Shown here piece by piece: positions 43,278-54,240 of a stretch of DNA of 64,000 nucleotides. Position 1 is the first letter of the stretch. Every line of letters starts with the position of its first letter. This DNA is from Pontibacter litorisediminis (lineage in GTDB: Bacteria > Bacteroidota > Bacteroidia > Cytophagales > Hymenobacteraceae): the NCBI RefSeq assembly GCF_029360645.1, contig NZ_JARDUA010000002.1, positions 310,001 through 374,000 of the forward strand. Reading direction: 5' to 3'. Made by a program: the position numbers and the translations under genes. The notes below the pieces were generated by a model that searched no databases, had not been told where the DNA came from, and worked only from the letters and a program-made list of their open reading frames with translations.

Positions 43278-45026
43278 ATGGAAAACGGGAACAGCATAGT
43301 AGCGCAACTGCAGGCGCAGTTCGGGGAAGACACGTTTACCCCGCAGACGACAAAGGATGAAATCCTCACCCTCTGGATGCCGCACGACAAGATCGTGGAG
43401 GTCCTCAGCTTCCTGAAAAAGGAAATCCCACAGCCTTTCCGCATGCTCTACGACCTCACAGCCATTGATGAACGAACCCGAAAGCCTGACAACGGCCATA
43501 TCCCTTACGCTTTTACCATTATTTACCACCTCCTCTCCTTCGATCGCAACAGTTTCATAAGGCTAAAAGTAGGTTACCGCGATGAGTTCCCGACGGTGCC
43601 AAGTATCAGCAGCCTCTGGGCCAATGCCAACTGGTACGAGCGCGAAGTGTACGACATGTTCGGCATCCGCTTTACGGGCCATCCGCACCTGTACCGCATC
43701 CTGATGCCGCGTACCTGGGTAGGACACCCGCTGCGCAAAGAACATCCGGCACGTGCCACCGAAATGGGCCCTTTTGCTTTATATGATGATAAAGTGGACC
43801 TGGAGCAGGCGGCCCTGCAGTTTAAACCGGAAGAATGGGGCCTGCAGCGGCAGAGCGACGACAGCGATTTTATGTTCCTCAACATCGGACCGCAGCACCC
43901 GGGTACGCACGGCGTCCTGCGTATCGTGCTGCAGCTGGACGGTGAGGACATCGTGGACGCTATTCCGGACATTGGCTTTCACCACCGCGGGCAGGAGAAG
44001 ATGGCCGAGCGGCAGTCGTGGCATACCTACCTCCCCTACACCGACCGTGTGGACTACCTCGGCGGCACCATGAACAACCTGGCCTACCTGATGGCCGTGG
44101 AGAAATTGGCCGGCATCCAGGTGCCGGACCGCGTGAAGGTGATCCGCATCATGTTGTGCGAGCTTTTCCGCATTGCCAGCCATCTGGTGTGGTACGGCAC
44201 TTTCGCCCAGGACGTAGGGCAGCTCTCACCGGTATTCTACATGTTCACCGACCGCGAAAAGATATTTGATATCGTAGAGGCTGTCACTGGCGGACGCATG
44301 CACCCTAACTGGTTCCGCATCGGCGGAGTGGCGCAGGACCTGCCCAAAGGCTGGGAAACGCTGGTGCAGAATTTTCTGGATTACTTCCCGAAACGGCTGA
44401 AAGAATACGATGCCATGGTGATGAAGAACAGCCTGTTCAAGGCGCGTACCAAAGGCATCGGCATCTTTACCTTAGATGAGGCCATAGAATGGGGCGTGAC
44501 TGGCCCGAACCTGCGTGCCTGCGGTATGGCGTGGGACTTCCGCAAGAAGCAGCCCTACTCCGGCTACGACTTGTTCGATTTTGAGGTACCCACTGCTGCC
44601 AACGGCGATTGCTATGACCGCGCCGTGGTGCGCGTGGCCGAGATGCGCCAAAGTCTGCGCATCATTGAGCAATGCCTGAAGAACATGCCGGAAGGGCCTT
44701 ACAAAGCAGATCATCCGCTCACTACGCCGCCGATTAAAAAGCATACGATGCACGACATCGAAACCCTCATCACGCACTTTTTGGGGGTGAGCTGGGGCCC
44801 CGTGATGCCTGTGGGGGAAGCCATGAGTTGTATTGAGGCCACGAAAGGCGCCAACGGCTACTACGTCACCAGCGACGGCAACACCTCACCCTACCGCCTG
44901 CGCATTCGCACTCCCTCGTTCCCGCACATGCAGATGCTGCCCTACATTACTAAGGGTTATACCGTGGCAGACTTGCTCTCTATACTTGGTGCAATGGACT
45001 ATGTGCTGGCTGATATTGACCGCTAA
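43278..45026 (+). CDS. nuoCD: NuoCD, fused NADH-quinone oxidoreductase subunits C and D
   Basis: The 582-residue protein joins NuoC (about 1-165; [22 protein letters not shown]) and NuoD (about 190-582; [34 protein letters not shown], and the C-terminal [14 protein letters not shown]). The NuoD part lines the quinone-binding cavity with NuoB. Fusion is known in several bacterial groups, including Bacteroidota and enterobacteria. It follows the inserted methyltransferase by 94 bp. Confidence 0.96.
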   Translation: MENGNSIVAQLQAQFGEDTFTPQTTKDEILTLWMPHDKIVEVLSFLKKEIPQPFRMLYDLTAIDERTRKPDNGHIPYAFTIIYHLLSFDRNSFIRLKVGYRDEFPTVPSISSLWANANWYEREVYDMFGIRFTGHPHLYRILMPRTWVGHPLRKEHPARATEMGPFALYDDKVDLEQAALQFKPEEWGLQRQSDDSDFMFLNIGPQHPGTHGVLRIVLQLDGEDIVDAIPDIGFHHRGQEKMAERQSWHTYLPYTDRVDYLGGTMNNLAYLMAVEKLAGIQVPDRVKVIRIMLCELFRIASHLVWYGTFAQDVGQLSPVFYMFTDREKIFDIVEAVTGGRMHPNWFRIGGVAQDLPKGWETLVQNFLDYFPKRLKEYDAMVMKNSLFKARTKGIGIFTLDEAIEWGVTGPNLRACGMAWDFRKKQPYSGYDLFDFEVPTAANGDCYDRAVVRVAEMRQSLRIIEQCLKNMPEGPYKADHPLTTPPIKKHTMHDIETLITHFLGVSWGPVMPVGEAMSCIEATKGANGYYVTSDGNTSPYRLRIRTPSFPHMQMLPYITKGYTVADLLSILGAMDYVLADIDR

Positions 45027-45057
45027 GTGAGGCAGAAGAATTGAAAACAAAGTCTCC

Positions 45058-45088
45058 GCTGGTTTGAGCCTGAGACGTTCAAACCAGC
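45058..45088. repeat. REP-like hairpin between nuoCD and nuoE
   Basis: A 10-bp perfect stem GCTGGTTTGA with its complement, loop GCCTGAGACGT. An overlapping alternative stem GTCTC/GAGAC also exists. The style resembles the hairpin clusters at 50626 and 58998. It has no U-tract, so it is not a terminator. Confidence 0.55.
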
Positions 45089-45143
45089 AGGAGCACAAAA
45101 TAAAGTGTCGTATTTCTAACGTCCTGATATTTAAAGCTACCAC

Positions 45144-45608
45144 ATGCTGACCGCAGAAGAAAAACATCAGATCGACCACGAAATTAGCCTGGTACCTTCG
45201 CCAAAGAACGCGTGTATTGAGGCCCTGAAGATCGTGCAGCAAAGCCATGGTTGGGTGTCGGACGAGAGCCTGCAGGACGTGGCCGAATACGTGGGCATGT
45301 CTACTGCGGAGCTGGATAGTGTGGCGACGTTCTACAACCTGATCTTCCGCAGGCCGGTTGGCAGGCACGTGATTCTTCTCTGCGACAGCATCAGCTGCTA
45401 TGTGATGGGCTACGAAGACATCCGCAATCATCTTTTTGAAAAATTGAGCATACAATATGGCCAGACCACAGCAGATGGCCGCTTTACCATACTTCCCAAC
45501 TGCTGCCTCGGCACCTGCGACTGTGCCCCTGCCCTTATGATAGACCACGATCTGTACCGTAACCTGACGGTGGAACAACTGGATGAGATCCTGAGCAAGT
45601 ATACCTAA
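45144..45608 (+). CDS. nuoE: NuoE, NADH-quinone oxidoreductase subunit E
   Basis: The 154-residue thioredoxin-fold subunit carries the N1a 2Fe-2S cluster. Its four cysteines lie in ILLCDSISCYVMG and PNCCLGTCDCAPALMI. The first motif is CxxxxC, as in the family. It is part of the NADH-input module with NuoF and NuoG. The gap to nuoF is 17 bp. Confidence 0.95.
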   Translation: MLTAEEKHQIDHEISLVPSPKNACIEALKIVQQSHGWVSDESLQDVAEYVGMSTAELDSVATFYNLIFRRPVGRHVILLCDSISCYVMGYEDIRNHLFEKLSIQYGQTTADGRFTILPNCCLGTCDCAPALMIDHDLYRNLTVEQLDEILSKYT

Positions 45609-45625
45609 ACCCAAAGCGGGCACCT

Positions 45626-46927
45626 ATGGAAAAGCCCCTGACCCAACACATTGTACCTGGCCGCAAACCACTCAACTTAAAGGAGTATGAGCAAGTGGGC
45701 GGCTATGCATCTGTGCGAAAAATCCTGAAAGAGATGTCGCCCCAGGAGGTGCAGGCATTGGTGAAAGACGCCAACCTGCGCGGGCGCGGCGGCGCAGGCT
45801 TCCCGACAGGCATGAAGTGGAGCTTTGTGCCCATGGGAGATGATGCGCCTTCGCCAAAGTACCTGGTGGCCAACGCCGATGAAATGGAGCCAGGCACTTT
45901 TAAAGACCGCGTGCTGCTGGAAGGAAATCCGCACCAACTCATTGAGGGGATGATTGTGGCCTCCTACGCTATCCAGGCAAGTATAAGTTACGTATTTCTG
46001 CGCTGGGCTTACAAGCTGGCGGCCAAAGAAATCACCCAGGCTATAAAGGAAGCTTATGAGGCTGGCTATTTGGGTAAAAACATACTAGGCTCCGGCTTTA
46101 ACCTGGAGATGCACCTGCACACGGGTGTGGGCCGCTACATGTGCGGCGAGGAAACGGCCTTGCTCAATGCACTGGAAGGCAAACGCGCCAACCCCAGAGC
46201 TAAACCCCCCTTCCCGCAAGTCAGCGGTCTGTTCGGTAAACCGACCATCGTGAACAACGTGGAGACGCTTTGCTGTCTGCCGCACATCATCAACAACGGG
46301 GCGGAGTGGTTTAAGAAACTGGGTTTAACAGAGGACGCCGGCACTAAGCTTTACGGCGTGAGCGGCCGCGTGAAAACACCCGGCTGCTGGGAACTGCCCA
46401 TGGGCACCACTATACGGGAGCTACTCGAAGAGCATGCCGGTGGCATGCAGGACGGCTACTTGTTCAGGGGCCTTTTGCCCGGCGGCGCCTCCACCGATTT
46501 TCTGGTGGAAGAGCACCTGGACCTGCCCATGGACTATGCTTCTATTCAGGCGGCTGGCAGTCGTTTGGGTACGGGTACCATGATCATCATGGACGACCAG
46601 ACCTGCCCTGTCGGCTTTACGCTGAACCTGCAGCACTTCTTTGCGCAGGAATCCTGCGGCTTCTGTATGCCCTGCCGCGAAGGGCTGCCTTGGGTAGAGA
46701 AAATACTCCTGGCCATAGACAAAGGCGAAGGCAAACCCGAACACCTGCTCACCCTCGACTTCCATACCAAATATCTTGGCCCCGGCAACACCTTTTGCGC
46801 GCTGGCACCCGGCGCCATGGAACCCCTGCAGAGCGCTCTGAAATATTTCAGAGAGGATTTTGAACGGCACATTCACGAACACCACTGTCCCTGGAGCAAA
46901 AGCAAAGCATGGCAACCATCTATATAG
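45626..46927 (+). CDS. nuoF: NuoF, NADH-binding subunit with FMN and 4Fe-4S (N3)
   Basis: The 433-residue subunit is where NADH is oxidised. The FMN/NADH motifs are LRGRGGAGFPTGMKW, YLVANADEMEPGTFKDR and GAGRYMCGEE-type sequence (VGRYMCGEETALLNALEGKR). The N3 cluster Cys motif is ESCGFCMPCREG near 350, with a fourth Cys in FCALAPGAMEPL. The 3' end overlaps nuoG by 19 bp. Confidence 0.96.
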   Translation: MEKPLTQHIVPGRKPLNLKEYEQVGGYASVRKILKEMSPQEVQALVKDANLRGRGGAGFPTGMKWSFVPMGDDAPSPKYLVANADEMEPGTFKDRVLLEGNPHQLIEGMIVASYAIQASISYVFLRWAYKLAAKEITQAIKEAYEAGYLGKNILGSGFNLEMHLHTGVGRYMCGEETALLNALEGKRANPRAKPPFPQVSGLFGKPTIVNNVETLCCLPHIINNGAEWFKKLGLTEDAGTKLYGVSGRVKTPGCWELPMGTTIRELLEEHAGGMQDGYLFRGLLPGGASTDFLVEEHLDLPMDYASIQAAGSRLGTGTMIIMDDQTCPVGFTLNLQHFFAQESCGFCMPCREGLPWVEKILLAIDKGEGKPEHLLTLDFHTKYLGPGNTFCALAPGAMEPLQSALKYFREDFERHIHEHHCPWSKSKAWQPSI

Positions 46928-49638
46928 ATAACCACCCCTACGACGTGCAGGCAGGTAAAAACCTGCTCGAAACCTGCCTCACCCTCGGCAAGGACCTGCC
47001 TTACTTCTGCTGGCACCCGGCCATGGGCTCCATCGGGGCCTGCCGTCAGTGCGCCGTGAAGGTGTACAAGGACGAAAACGATACCAAAGGCAAGCTCTTT
47101 ATGTCGTGCATGGAGCAGGTGCGGGACGGTATGCGCATCTCTATTGCCGACCTGGAGGCCAAGGAATTCCGGGCGCACATCATCGGCTGGCTTATGACTA
47201 ACCACCCCCACGACTGCGCCGTGTGCGACGAGGGCGGCGCCTGCCACCTGCAGGACATGACCGTGATGACAGGCCATAACTACAGGCAGTACAGCTTTCA
47301 GAAGCGCACCTATCGCAACCAGTACCTGGGACCTTTCCTCAACCACGAAATGAACCGCTGCATACAGTGCTACCGCTGTGTGCGCTATTATAAAGATTAT
47401 GCCGGTGGCAAAGACCTGGATGTGTTTGCCGCCCACAACCATTTATACTTTGGCCGCGCCGAAGACGGAGTACTGGAGAGCGAGTTCAGCGGCAATTTGG
47501 CAGAAGTGTGCCCAACGGGCGTGTTTACTGATAAAACGCTGAAACAGCACTACACCCGCAAATGGGACCTTACTTCTGCTCCTTCTGTATGCCATCACTG
47601 CAGCCTCGGCTGCAACACCATCGCCGGCGAACGCTACGGCACGCTGCGCAACATCACCAACCGGTATAACGGCGATGTGAACGGCTACTTTCTCTGCGAC
47701 CGTGGCCGCTTCGGCTACGAGTTTGTGAACAGCCCCGGCCGCATCCGAAAGCCTTTGGTACGCAGCCGGCTGCCCGAGGCGACGGAGAAATATCCGGCCC
47801 TAAAAGCTGCCTCGTCTGCCATCAAGGCAGGACGTGTCATCGGCATTGGCTCGCCCCGCGCTTCTGTGGAGTCGAATTATGTACTGAAGAAACTGGTAGG
47901 CGAGGATAACTTCCACCATGGCGTGTCGGATGTAGATCATGACTTGGTGGAGCTGGCGCTGCACATCCTTCGCAATGGCTCGGTAAGAACGCCTTCTTTA
48001 AGAGAGGTAGAGAAAGCAGATGCCGTCTTTATACTTGGCGAGGACCTTACGAACACCGCTCCCATGCTGGCGCTGGCCGTACGACAGTCGGTAAGGCAGC
48101 AGCCCATACTAGAGGAAGTATCGAAGGCGAAAATCCCCGTGTGGCAGGATGCAGCCGTGCGCGGACTGGTGCAGACAGATAAGGGGCCACTCTTCATTGC
48201 GCACTATACGCCTACAAAACTGGATGAACTGGCTACTCATACTTTCTTCGACTCACCGGATGCTATTGCCCGCCTCGGATTTGCTGTGGCTAATGTGATA
48301 AGTGAGGAATCTCCGGAAGTACGAGGCATAAGTGAGGAGGAGCAGACACTGGCACAACAGATTGCAGAGGCTTTGATGAACGCTCAGAATCCACTCATTA
48401 TTTCCGGTACCTCCTCCGGAAGCGAGCGCGTGTTGAAAGCCGCCGCCAACATCGCACATGCCTTGAAGGCCAGGGAGAAACCGGCAGGCATCAGCCTGGT
48501 GGTGCCCGAGTGCAACAGCATGGGCCTGGCCCTGCTTGGCGGCCATAAACTAGAATCGGCTTTTGAGGCGGTGATGAACGGCTATGCTGATACGGTGATT
48601 ATCTTGGAGAACGACCTTTACCGAAGAGCCGGTGCCGCCACGATTGATCAGTTTCTGAAGAACTGCAAACAGGTGATCGCGCTGGACCACCTGCACAACG
48701 CCACCACCGAGCAGGCTAGTATACTTTTGCCGGCCACGCCTTTCTCCGAAGCCGACGGCACGCTCATCAACAACGAAGGGCGGGCGCAGCGGTTTTTCCA
48801 GGTATACCCGGTGCCCGAGGAGATACAGGAAAGCTGGCATTGGCTGGCTGAGATCGGCACCATTATGGCCGACGAGCAGATCAGCAGCTGGCACGGCTAC
48901 GATGACATTGTAAAGGCCATCGCCAAAGAATACCCGGAATTGGAAGGCATTAGGAAAACGGCGCCACCTTCTGATTTCCGCATTGCTGGCCAACGCATCC
49001 CGCGCGAGCCGCACCGCTTCAGCGGGCGCACTTCCATGAACGCCGGCATGAACGTAAGCGAACCCAAGCCAGCCGAAGATCCTGACTCACCCCTCTCCTA
49101 TACTATGGAAGGCTACCGGGGTCAGCCGCCTTCTTCTATGATTCCGTTTTTCTGGTCACCGGGCTGGAACTCGAACCAGGCCACCAACAAGTACCAGGAG
49201 GAAGTAGGCGGACATTTGAAGGGCGGAGATCCGGGTGTGCGGTTGATAGAGCCTACTGGCAACCCGCTGTTCTCCACGGCCGTACCGCAGAAATTTTTCC
49301 CGCTGGAGGGCCACCTGTACATGCTGCCGCTGCACCATACTTTCGGGTCTGAGGAGCTGAGCAACCAATCGCCTTCCATTATGCAGCGAATTTCGGAACC
49401 TTATGTGGCCATTAACGCTGCTGATGCTATCCGGATGAAGCTGGACGAGGGGCAGCAGCTGAGCTTCTCCATTGAAGGACAGATCTACCAGTTACCAGTA
49501 CGCTTAAGCCAGACCATTCCGAGCGGCACCGCCGGCATGCCCAACGGCTTACCTGGGGTACCTTTTGCCGAACTACCTGCCTGGGCCATACTTAACCGAG
49601 ACATCAAATGGAAACAGCAACCCCAAACTACTTTCTAA
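46909..49638 (+). CDS. nuoG: NuoG, large iron-sulfur subunit of complex I
   Basis: The 909-residue subunit has an N-terminal 2Fe-2S domain ([19 protein letters not shown] ... SCMEQV), a His/Cys cluster region ([14 protein letters not shown]) and two CxxCxxC-type clusters ([12 protein letters not shown]). A molybdopterin-oxidoreductase-like domain follows without cofactor function. The extra N7 cluster motif CHHCSLGC plus a later Cys ([10 protein letters not shown]) is kept, as in E. coli. The C-terminal part (after about 700) is long. It overlaps nuoF by 19 bp and nuoH by 31 bp. Confidence 0.94.
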   Translation: MATIYIDNHPYDVQAGKNLLETCLTLGKDLPYFCWHPAMGSIGACRQCAVKVYKDENDTKGKLFMSCMEQVRDGMRISIADLEAKEFRAHIIGWLMTNHPHDCAVCDEGGACHLQDMTVMTGHNYRQYSFQKRTYRNQYLGPFLNHEMNRCIQCYRCVRYYKDYAGGKDLDVFAAHNHLYFGRAEDGVLESEFSGNLAEVCPTGVFTDKTLKQHYTRKWDLTSAPSVCHHCSLGCNTIAGERYGTLRNITNRYNGDVNGYFLCDRGRFGYEFVNSPGRIRKPLVRSRLPEATEKYPALKAASSAIKAGRVIGIGSPRASVESNYVLKKLVGEDNFHHGVSDVDHDLVELALHILRNGSVRTPSLREVEKADAVFILGEDLTNTAPMLALAVRQSVRQQPILEEVSKAKIPVWQDAAVRGLVQTDKGPLFIAHYTPTKLDELATHTFFDSPDAIARLGFAVANVISEESPEVRGISEEEQTLAQQIAEALMNAQNPLIISGTSSGSERVLKAAANIAHALKAREKPAGISLVVPECNSMGLALLGGHKLESAFEAVMNGYADTVIILENDLYRRAGAATIDQFLKNCKQVIALDHLHNATTEQASILLPATPFSEADGTLINNEGRAQRFFQVYPVPEEIQESWHWLAEIGTIMADEQISSWHGYDDIVKAIAKEYPELEGIRKTAPPSDFRIAGQRIPREPHRFSGRTSMNAGMNVSEPKPAEDPDSPLSYTMEGYRGQPPSSMIPFFWSPGWNSNQATNKYQEEVGGHLKGGDPGVRLIEPTGNPLFSTAVPQKFFPLEGHLYMLPLHHTFGSEELSNQSPSIMQRISEPYVAINAADAIRMKLDEGQQLSFSIEGQIYQLPVRLSQTIPSGTAGMPNGLPGVPFAELPAWAILNRDIKWKQQPQTTF

Positions 49639-50573
49639 TCATCGGCGGCGTGCTGTTCGTCATGCTGAACGTGGCCGCTTTGCTCATCTGGGTAGAGCGC
49701 CGTGGCCTCGCCCTGTTCCAGGACCGCTACGGCCCGAACCGCGCAGGTCCCTTCGGCTTGCTCATCGTGGCCGCTGACTCTATTAAGCTGTTCTTTAAGC
49801 AGGATTGGATTCCGCCTTTTGCCGACAAGCCTGTGTTCGTGCTGGCCCCGGCCATTGTGGTGGTCACAGTGCTGATGAGCTTTGTGGTGATCCCGTTCGC
49901 GCCGGGGATAATTGTAGCTGACCTGAACATCGGCTTGCTTTTCTTCCTGGCCATGTCGTCCATGGGTGCCTACAGCATTATACTAGGAGGCTGGGCCTCG
50001 AACAACAAGTATAGCTTGCTGGGTGCGATGCGTGGGGCGGCGCAGATGATTTCTTATGAAGTATTCATGGGCCTTTCGCTGATGGGTGTGGTCCTGCTCA
50101 GCGGCTCCTTCAGTTTGGTGGAGATCGTGGAGGCGCAGCGGGGACTGTGGTTCTTCATCCCGCAGATCGTCGGCTTTGTGATCTTCTTCATTGCGGGCAT
50201 CGCCGAAACGCACCGCCTGCCTTTCGACATTCCGGAAGCCGAGAGTGAGCTGATTGCGGGCTTCCACTCGGAGTACTCGGGCATGAAGTTCGGTATGTTC
50301 TTCATCGGCGAGTACATGGGCATCACGCTCATTTCCTGCATGATCGTGACTTTATACTTTGGCGGCTGGCTTGGCCCAGATTTCCTGCCGCCCATTGTGT
50401 GGTTCATCCTCAAGACCCTCTTCTTCCTGCTGATCTTCGTCCTCCTCCGCGCCTCCATGCCCCGGCCAAGGTATGATCAGCTGATGGAGTATGGCTGGAA
50501 GGTACTCTTGCCGCTCACGCTGCTGAACCTGATGGTAACGGCTGGGGTGGTGCTGTGGATGAATGAGAGTTGA
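49608..50573 (+). CDS. nuoH: NuoH, NADH-quinone oxidoreductase subunit H
   Basis: The 321-residue membrane subunit joins the quinone site to the proton-pumping arm. It has about eight helices and conserved loops: [58 protein letters not shown] (quoted in part), and [18 protein letters not shown] at the C-terminus. The start overlaps nuoG by 31 bp. A 415-bp spacer filled with repeats separates it from nuoI. Confidence 0.96.
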   Translation: METATPNYFLIIGGVLFVMLNVAALLIWVERRGLALFQDRYGPNRAGPFGLLIVAADSIKLFFKQDWIPPFADKPVFVLAPAIVVVTVLMSFVVIPFAPGIIVADLNIGLLFFLAMSSMGAYSIILGGWASNNKYSLLGAMRGAAQMISYEVFMGLSLMGVVLLSGSFSLVEIVEAQRGLWFFIPQIVGFVIFFIAGIAETHRLPFDIPEAESELIAGFHSEYSGMKFGMFFIGEYMGITLISCMIVTLYFGGWLGPDFLPPIVWFILKTLFFLLIFVLLRASMPRPRYDQLMEYGWKVLLPLTLLNLMVTAGVVLWMNES

Positions 50574-50612
50574 GGAGTTGAGGAGTTGGGGAGTTAGAGA
50601 GTTTAGGAGTTG
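50564..50612. repeat. Degenerate GAGGAGTT octamer repeat
   Basis: About five to six imperfect copies of GAGGAGTT/GGGGAGTT/GAGAGTT span the nuoH stop codon (TGA at 50571-50573) and the following spacer. It is a small tandem repeat that could vary by slippage. Confidence 0.6.
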
Positions 50613-50625
50613 CTAGTAATCTGCT

Positions 50626-50794
50626 CTTTCGGATTTTTAATCCGAAAGTATAGTAACCGCGGATTTGTAATCCGCATTGCAAAGGCAGTGGCTAATGGCA
50701 TGCAAGCGGATTGCAAATCCGCAATTAACCAGGTTCCGGATTACAAATCCGGAACAGCGATAGTGCCAAAACGCTGGTGCGAGCTTGTAGCTCG
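50626..50794. repeat. REP-like cluster of five hairpins between nuoH and nuoI
   Basis: Five hairpins with 3-base loops lie in series: 50626-50648 (CTTTCGGATT stem), 50659-50675 and 50706-50722 (both GCGGATT), 50733-50755 (GTTCCGGATT) and 50780-50794 (CGAGCT). Four share the core GGATT-NNN-AATCC. The pattern resembles Bacteroidota REP sequences that are moved by IS200-like RAYT transposases. The remaining spacer to 50988 holds no gene I can support. Confidence 0.7.
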
Positions 50795-50988
50795 TAACGC
50801 ACACAATTTTATTAAAAATGGAGAAGCTTGTGCTACAGAACAACTCAGAATAAGAAGTAAGAAAATTCCCTGCCTTGGACTAGTGAGAACGCGAGTTCGA
50901 AACTAGCGAGCGTAGCTCTGAGAGGTTATGGGTGGTTGGACCCGGAACAGCACAAGTATAAAAGAACTATAAAACGAAAGGAGCAGCT

Positions 50989-51504
50989 ATGTTTAGTTTG
51001 TTGCGCAGTATGTGGCTCACGTTTCTGCATGCTTTTCATAAGCGGGAGACCATACTTTACCCGGAGCAGAAACCTATACTCCCGACCCGGTGGCGGGGCC
51101 GCATCGTGCTCACGCGCGACCCGGACGGCGGCGAGCGCTGCGTGGCCTGCAACCTCTGTGCCGCCGCCTGTCCGGTAGACTGCATTGCCCTGCAACCTAC
51201 TGAGGATGAAACCGGCCGCCGTTACCCTGACTTCTTCCGCATCAACTTCTCGCGCTGCATTTTCTGCGGCTACTGCGAAGAGGCCTGCCCTACCTACGCC
51301 ATTCAGCTCATCCCCGACTTCGAAATGGGCGAGTACAACCGGCAGAACCTGGTGTATGAGAAAAAAGACCTGCTCATCAATGGCCAGGGCAAATACCATG
51401 GCTACAACTACTATAAAGTGGCGGGCATGGCCATTGGCGGAAAAGACAAAGGCGAGGCCGAAAACGAACTGCCTCCAGTTGATATCAAAAGTTTACTCCC
51501 CTAG
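50989..51504 (+). CDS. nuoI: NuoI, NADH-quinone oxidoreductase subunit I
   Basis: The 171-residue ferredoxin-like subunit carries clusters N6a and N6b. The cysteines lie in [16 protein letters not shown] and [16 protein letters not shown], two full CxxCxxCxxxCP motifs. An N-terminal amphipathic stretch docks it to the membrane. It follows the repeat-filled spacer and precedes nuoJ by 3 bp. Confidence 0.97.
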   Translation: MFSLLRSMWLTFLHAFHKRETILYPEQKPILPTRWRGRIVLTRDPDGGERCVACNLCAAACPVDCIALQPTEDETGRRYPDFFRINFSRCIFCGYCEEACPTYAIQLIPDFEMGEYNRQNLVYEKKDLLINGQGKYHGYNYYKVAGMAIGGKDKGEAENELPPVDIKSLLP

Positions 51505-51507
51505 CCT

Positions 51508-52044
51508 ATGGAACTGACATTTTATATCGCGGCAGCGGTTGCCGTACTCTCCACGATCATGGTAATCACGCGCTACAATATCATCCACGCCCTGCTCTAC
51601 TTGGTGGTCTCGTTCCTGGCGGTGGCGGTGGTGTTTTTCACTATGGGCGCCCCCTTTATGGCGGCGCTGGAAATCATCATCTATGCCGGGGCAATCGTGG
51701 TGCTCATCATCTTTGTAATCATGATGCTGAACCTGACGCAGGAGGATGTGCAGCAGGAAAAGGAATGGCTGAAGCCCTCAATATGGGTGGGTCCGGCCAT
51801 ACTTTCGGCGGTGCTGCTGGCGGAGCTGGTATATATTGTAGCGGCCGGCACCCCGCCACAAGCGGAAGCAGTGGTAGCGGTAGACGCTAAACTGGTGGGT
51901 TTGTCGTTGTTCGGGCCTTACATCCTGGGCGTGCAACTCTGCGGTATACTACTTACCGCAGGCATTGTGGGCGCCTACCACCTGGGCAGGCAGAAAAAGA
52001 AAGTTATTCACCGGTTTTTACAGGAAAGGAGCGCAGCCGCATGA
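51508..52044 (+). CDS. nuoJ: NuoJ, NADH-quinone oxidoreductase subunit J
   Basis: The 178-residue subunit has five membrane helices and the conserved LEIIIYAGAIVVLIIFVIMMLN helix (quoted in part) with the pi-bulge region. It ends with a basic tail (RQKKKVIHRFLQERS). It overlaps nuoK by 4 bp. Confidence 0.94.
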   Translation: MELTFYIAAAVAVLSTIMVITRYNIIHALLYLVVSFLAVAVVFFTMGAPFMAALEIIIYAGAIVVLIIFVIMMLNLTQEDVQQEKEWLKPSIWVGPAILSAVLLAELVYIVAAGTPPQAEAVVAVDAKLVGLSLFGPYILGVQLCGILLTAGIVGAYHLGRQKKKVIHRFLQERSAAA

Positions 52045-52349
52045 GTGTATCCACCATGGAAGCCGCCCTGTTGCTGGCAGGGGTTCTATTTATGCTGGGG
52101 CTGATCAGCGTACTGATTCGCCGCAACATCATTTTTATGCTGATTTCTGTGGAGATCATGCTCAACGCCGCTGGGCTCGCTTTTATCGTGGCTGGCTCCA
52201 AATGGGTACAGCCCGACGGGCAGGTGATGTTCATTTTCATACTGACCATGGCAGCCGCGGAAGTATCGGTGGGGCTGGCGCTGATCCTGCAGATCTATCA
52301 TCAACTTAAAACCCTCGACAGCGACGCTGCCAACTTTATGAAAGGATAA
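52041..52349 (+). CDS. nuoK: NuoK, NADH-quinone oxidoreductase subunit K
   Basis: The 102-residue subunit has three helices with the conserved glutamates in MLISVEIMLNAAGLAF and TMAAAEVSVGLAL, which are part of the proton path. It overlaps nuoJ by 4 bp and is followed by nuoL after 4 bp. Confidence 0.96.
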   Translation: MSVSTMEAALLLAGVLFMLGLISVLIRRNIIFMLISVEIMLNAAGLAFIVAGSKWVQPDGQVMFIFILTMAAAEVSVGLALILQIYHQLKTLDSDAANFMKG

Positions 52350-52353
52350 GACT

Positions 52354-54240
52354 ATGGAAAACTTCATCTGGCTCATACCGGCCTTGCCTTTTCTAGGCTC
52401 CCTCCTGCTCCTCCTTTTCGGCACACGCTTGTCGCGCGCAGGCGTGGCTATATTGGGTGTGGGCAGCGTGGGCATTTCGGCTCTAATCACCATACTTTTA
52501 GGGCTGCAGTTTTTGGCTGAAAAGCCCGCTTCTTACCACCAGGAAGTATGGCAGTGGTTCAACGTAGCGGGGTTTAGTCCGTCCATTGCCTTTCACCTGG
52601 ATGCGCTCTCGACCGTCTTTATTTTTGTCATCACTTTCGTAGGATTTTTGATCCACCTCTACGCCACTGCCTATATGGCTGAGGATACGGACTTCTCGCG
52701 CTTCTTTGCCTGCATGAACCTATTTGTGGGCTCCATGCTGATGCTGGTAATGGCTGATAACCTGCTGTTACTGTACCTGGGTTGGGAAGGTGTGGGTCTC
52801 TGCTCTTACCTGCTCATCGGCTTCTGGTACAAAGACCCCGCCAACGGCTACGCTGCCCGCAAAGCCTTTATCATCACGCGCGTGGGTGATACAGCCATGG
52901 CGATCGGGCTCTTTATACTTTTCCAGACATTCGGAACGCTAAATATACAAACTATACTGACTCAGGCGCCCGAAGTATGGAGCGTGGGGGCACAGATGGC
53001 GGTGCTCGTGGGATTGCTGCTGTTAGGCGGCGCAGTAGGTAAATCGGGTCAGCTGCCGCTCCAAACCTGGCTACCCGATGCCATGGCGGGCCCTACACCG
53101 GTTTCGGCGCTGATACATGCTGCTACCATGGTAACGGCTGGGGTCTACCTGATTGCCCGCATGTACGTGATCTTTGATCTGGCACCGGTGGCGCAGCTGG
53201 CGGTGGCGGTGATAGGTGCGGTTACCTTGCTCCTGGCCGGTTTCTCCGCCCTCACGCAATACGACCTCAAGCGGGTGCTGGCCTACTCCACGATCAGCCA
53301 GATCGGCTATATGTTTCTGGCTTTGGGTGTGGGTGCGTGGTCGGCGGGCATTTTCCACTTTATGATCCACGCTTTCTTCAAGGCGCTGCTCTTCCTTTGT
53401 GCCGGTGCTATCATACTTGCCCTGCACCACGAACAGGACATGCGCCGGATGGGCGGGCTTCGCAAAAGTATGCCCGTTGTGTTCTGGACCTTTTTGATCG
53501 GGGCAGCTTCGTTGGCAGCGCTGCCGGTTATCACTTCTGGTTTCTACAGTAAAGACCAGATCCTGTGGTATACCCTGGCTGGTCCGCAAGGCAGCATTTG
53601 GCTGTACCTAGCCGGACTCGTAGGGGCTTTTATCACCTCGATTTATACGTTCCGGATGGTGTTCATGACCTTCTACGGTGAGCCGAAAACGCATGTGGCG
53701 CACCCGCCGGGCATGCTCATCACCATACCGTTAGTCATCCTGGCCATACTTTCGCTGGTAGGTGGATTTATAGAACTGCCCCACAATTTCGCGCACATGG
53801 CCTTATTCTCCGGTCTGATGGCACCGGTGCTACCAAGCATTACGGCCAACGAGCTGCTGGCGGCCAATGAGTGGCTGTTCCAGGTACTGGCGGCGGTCGT
53901 TTCGCTGGGCGGAGTGCTGGTGGCTTACCTGTTTTACCAGAGGAGCCCAGAGCTGCTGCAGAATCTGGAGCGCTCGAGCTTTGCCATGAAACTGCACCGC
54001 TTCTGGTTCTCAGGCTGGGGTTTTGATGCCCTGTATGATAACCTGTTCGTGCGCCCTTACGTGTTCCTGGCCAACCTCAACAAGCGCGACATCATCGACA
54101 GCTTTTACACCGGCCTGGCCCGCACGGCCGAGGGCTTCCATGTGATGTTCTCGCAAACCCAAAGCGGCGTGCTGCGCAATTATGTGGCGGGTATTGTGGT
54201 CGGTGCTATCATGATTCTCACCATAAGCCTGTTGCTATGA
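52354..54240 (+). CDS. nuoL: NuoL, NADH-quinone oxidoreductase subunit L
   Basis: The 628-residue antiporter-like subunit has the N-terminal LDALSTVFIFVITFVGFLIHLYA, LYLGWEGVGLCSYLLIGFWY, the Lys/Pro helix LQTWLPDAMAGPTPVSALIHAATMVTAG (quoted in part), DLKRVLAYSTISQIGYMFLALG and a long C-terminal helix. These are the main proton channel elements. It overlaps nuoM by 4 bp. Confidence 0.97.
   Translation: MENFIWLIPALPFLGSLLLLLFGTRLSRAGVAILGVGSVGISALITILLGLQFLAEKPASYHQEVWQWFNVAGFSPSIAFHLDALSTVFIFVITFVGFLIHLYATAYMAEDTDFSRFFACMNLFVGSMLMLVMADNLLLLYLGWEGVGLCSYLLIGFWYKDPANGYAARKAFIITRVGDTAMAIGLFILFQTFGTLNIQTILTQAPEVWSVGAQMAVLVGLLLLGGAVGKSGQLPLQTWLPDAMAGPTPVSALIHAATMVTAGVYLIARMYVIFDLAPVAQLAVAVIGAVTLLLAGFSALTQYDLKRVLAYSTISQIGYMFLALGVGAWSAGIFHFMIHAFFKALLFLCAGAIILALHHEQDMRRMGGLRKSMPVVFWTFLIGAASLAALPVITSGFYSKDQILWYTLAGPQGSIWLYLAGLVGAFITSIYTFRMVFMTFYGEPKTHVAHPPGMLITIPLVILAILSLVGGFIELPHNFAHMALFSGLMAPVLPSITANELLAANEWLFQVLAAVVSLGGVLVAYLFYQRSPELLQNLERSSFAMKLHRFWFSGWGFDALYDNLFVRPYVFLANLNKRDIIDSFYTGLARTAEGFHVMFSQTQSGVLRNYVAGIVVGAIMILTISLLL

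Noticed and set aside
50564..50612. CRISPR array or direct-repeat locus
   Set aside because: The repeats are about eight bases, imperfect, without spacers, and no cas genes are present.
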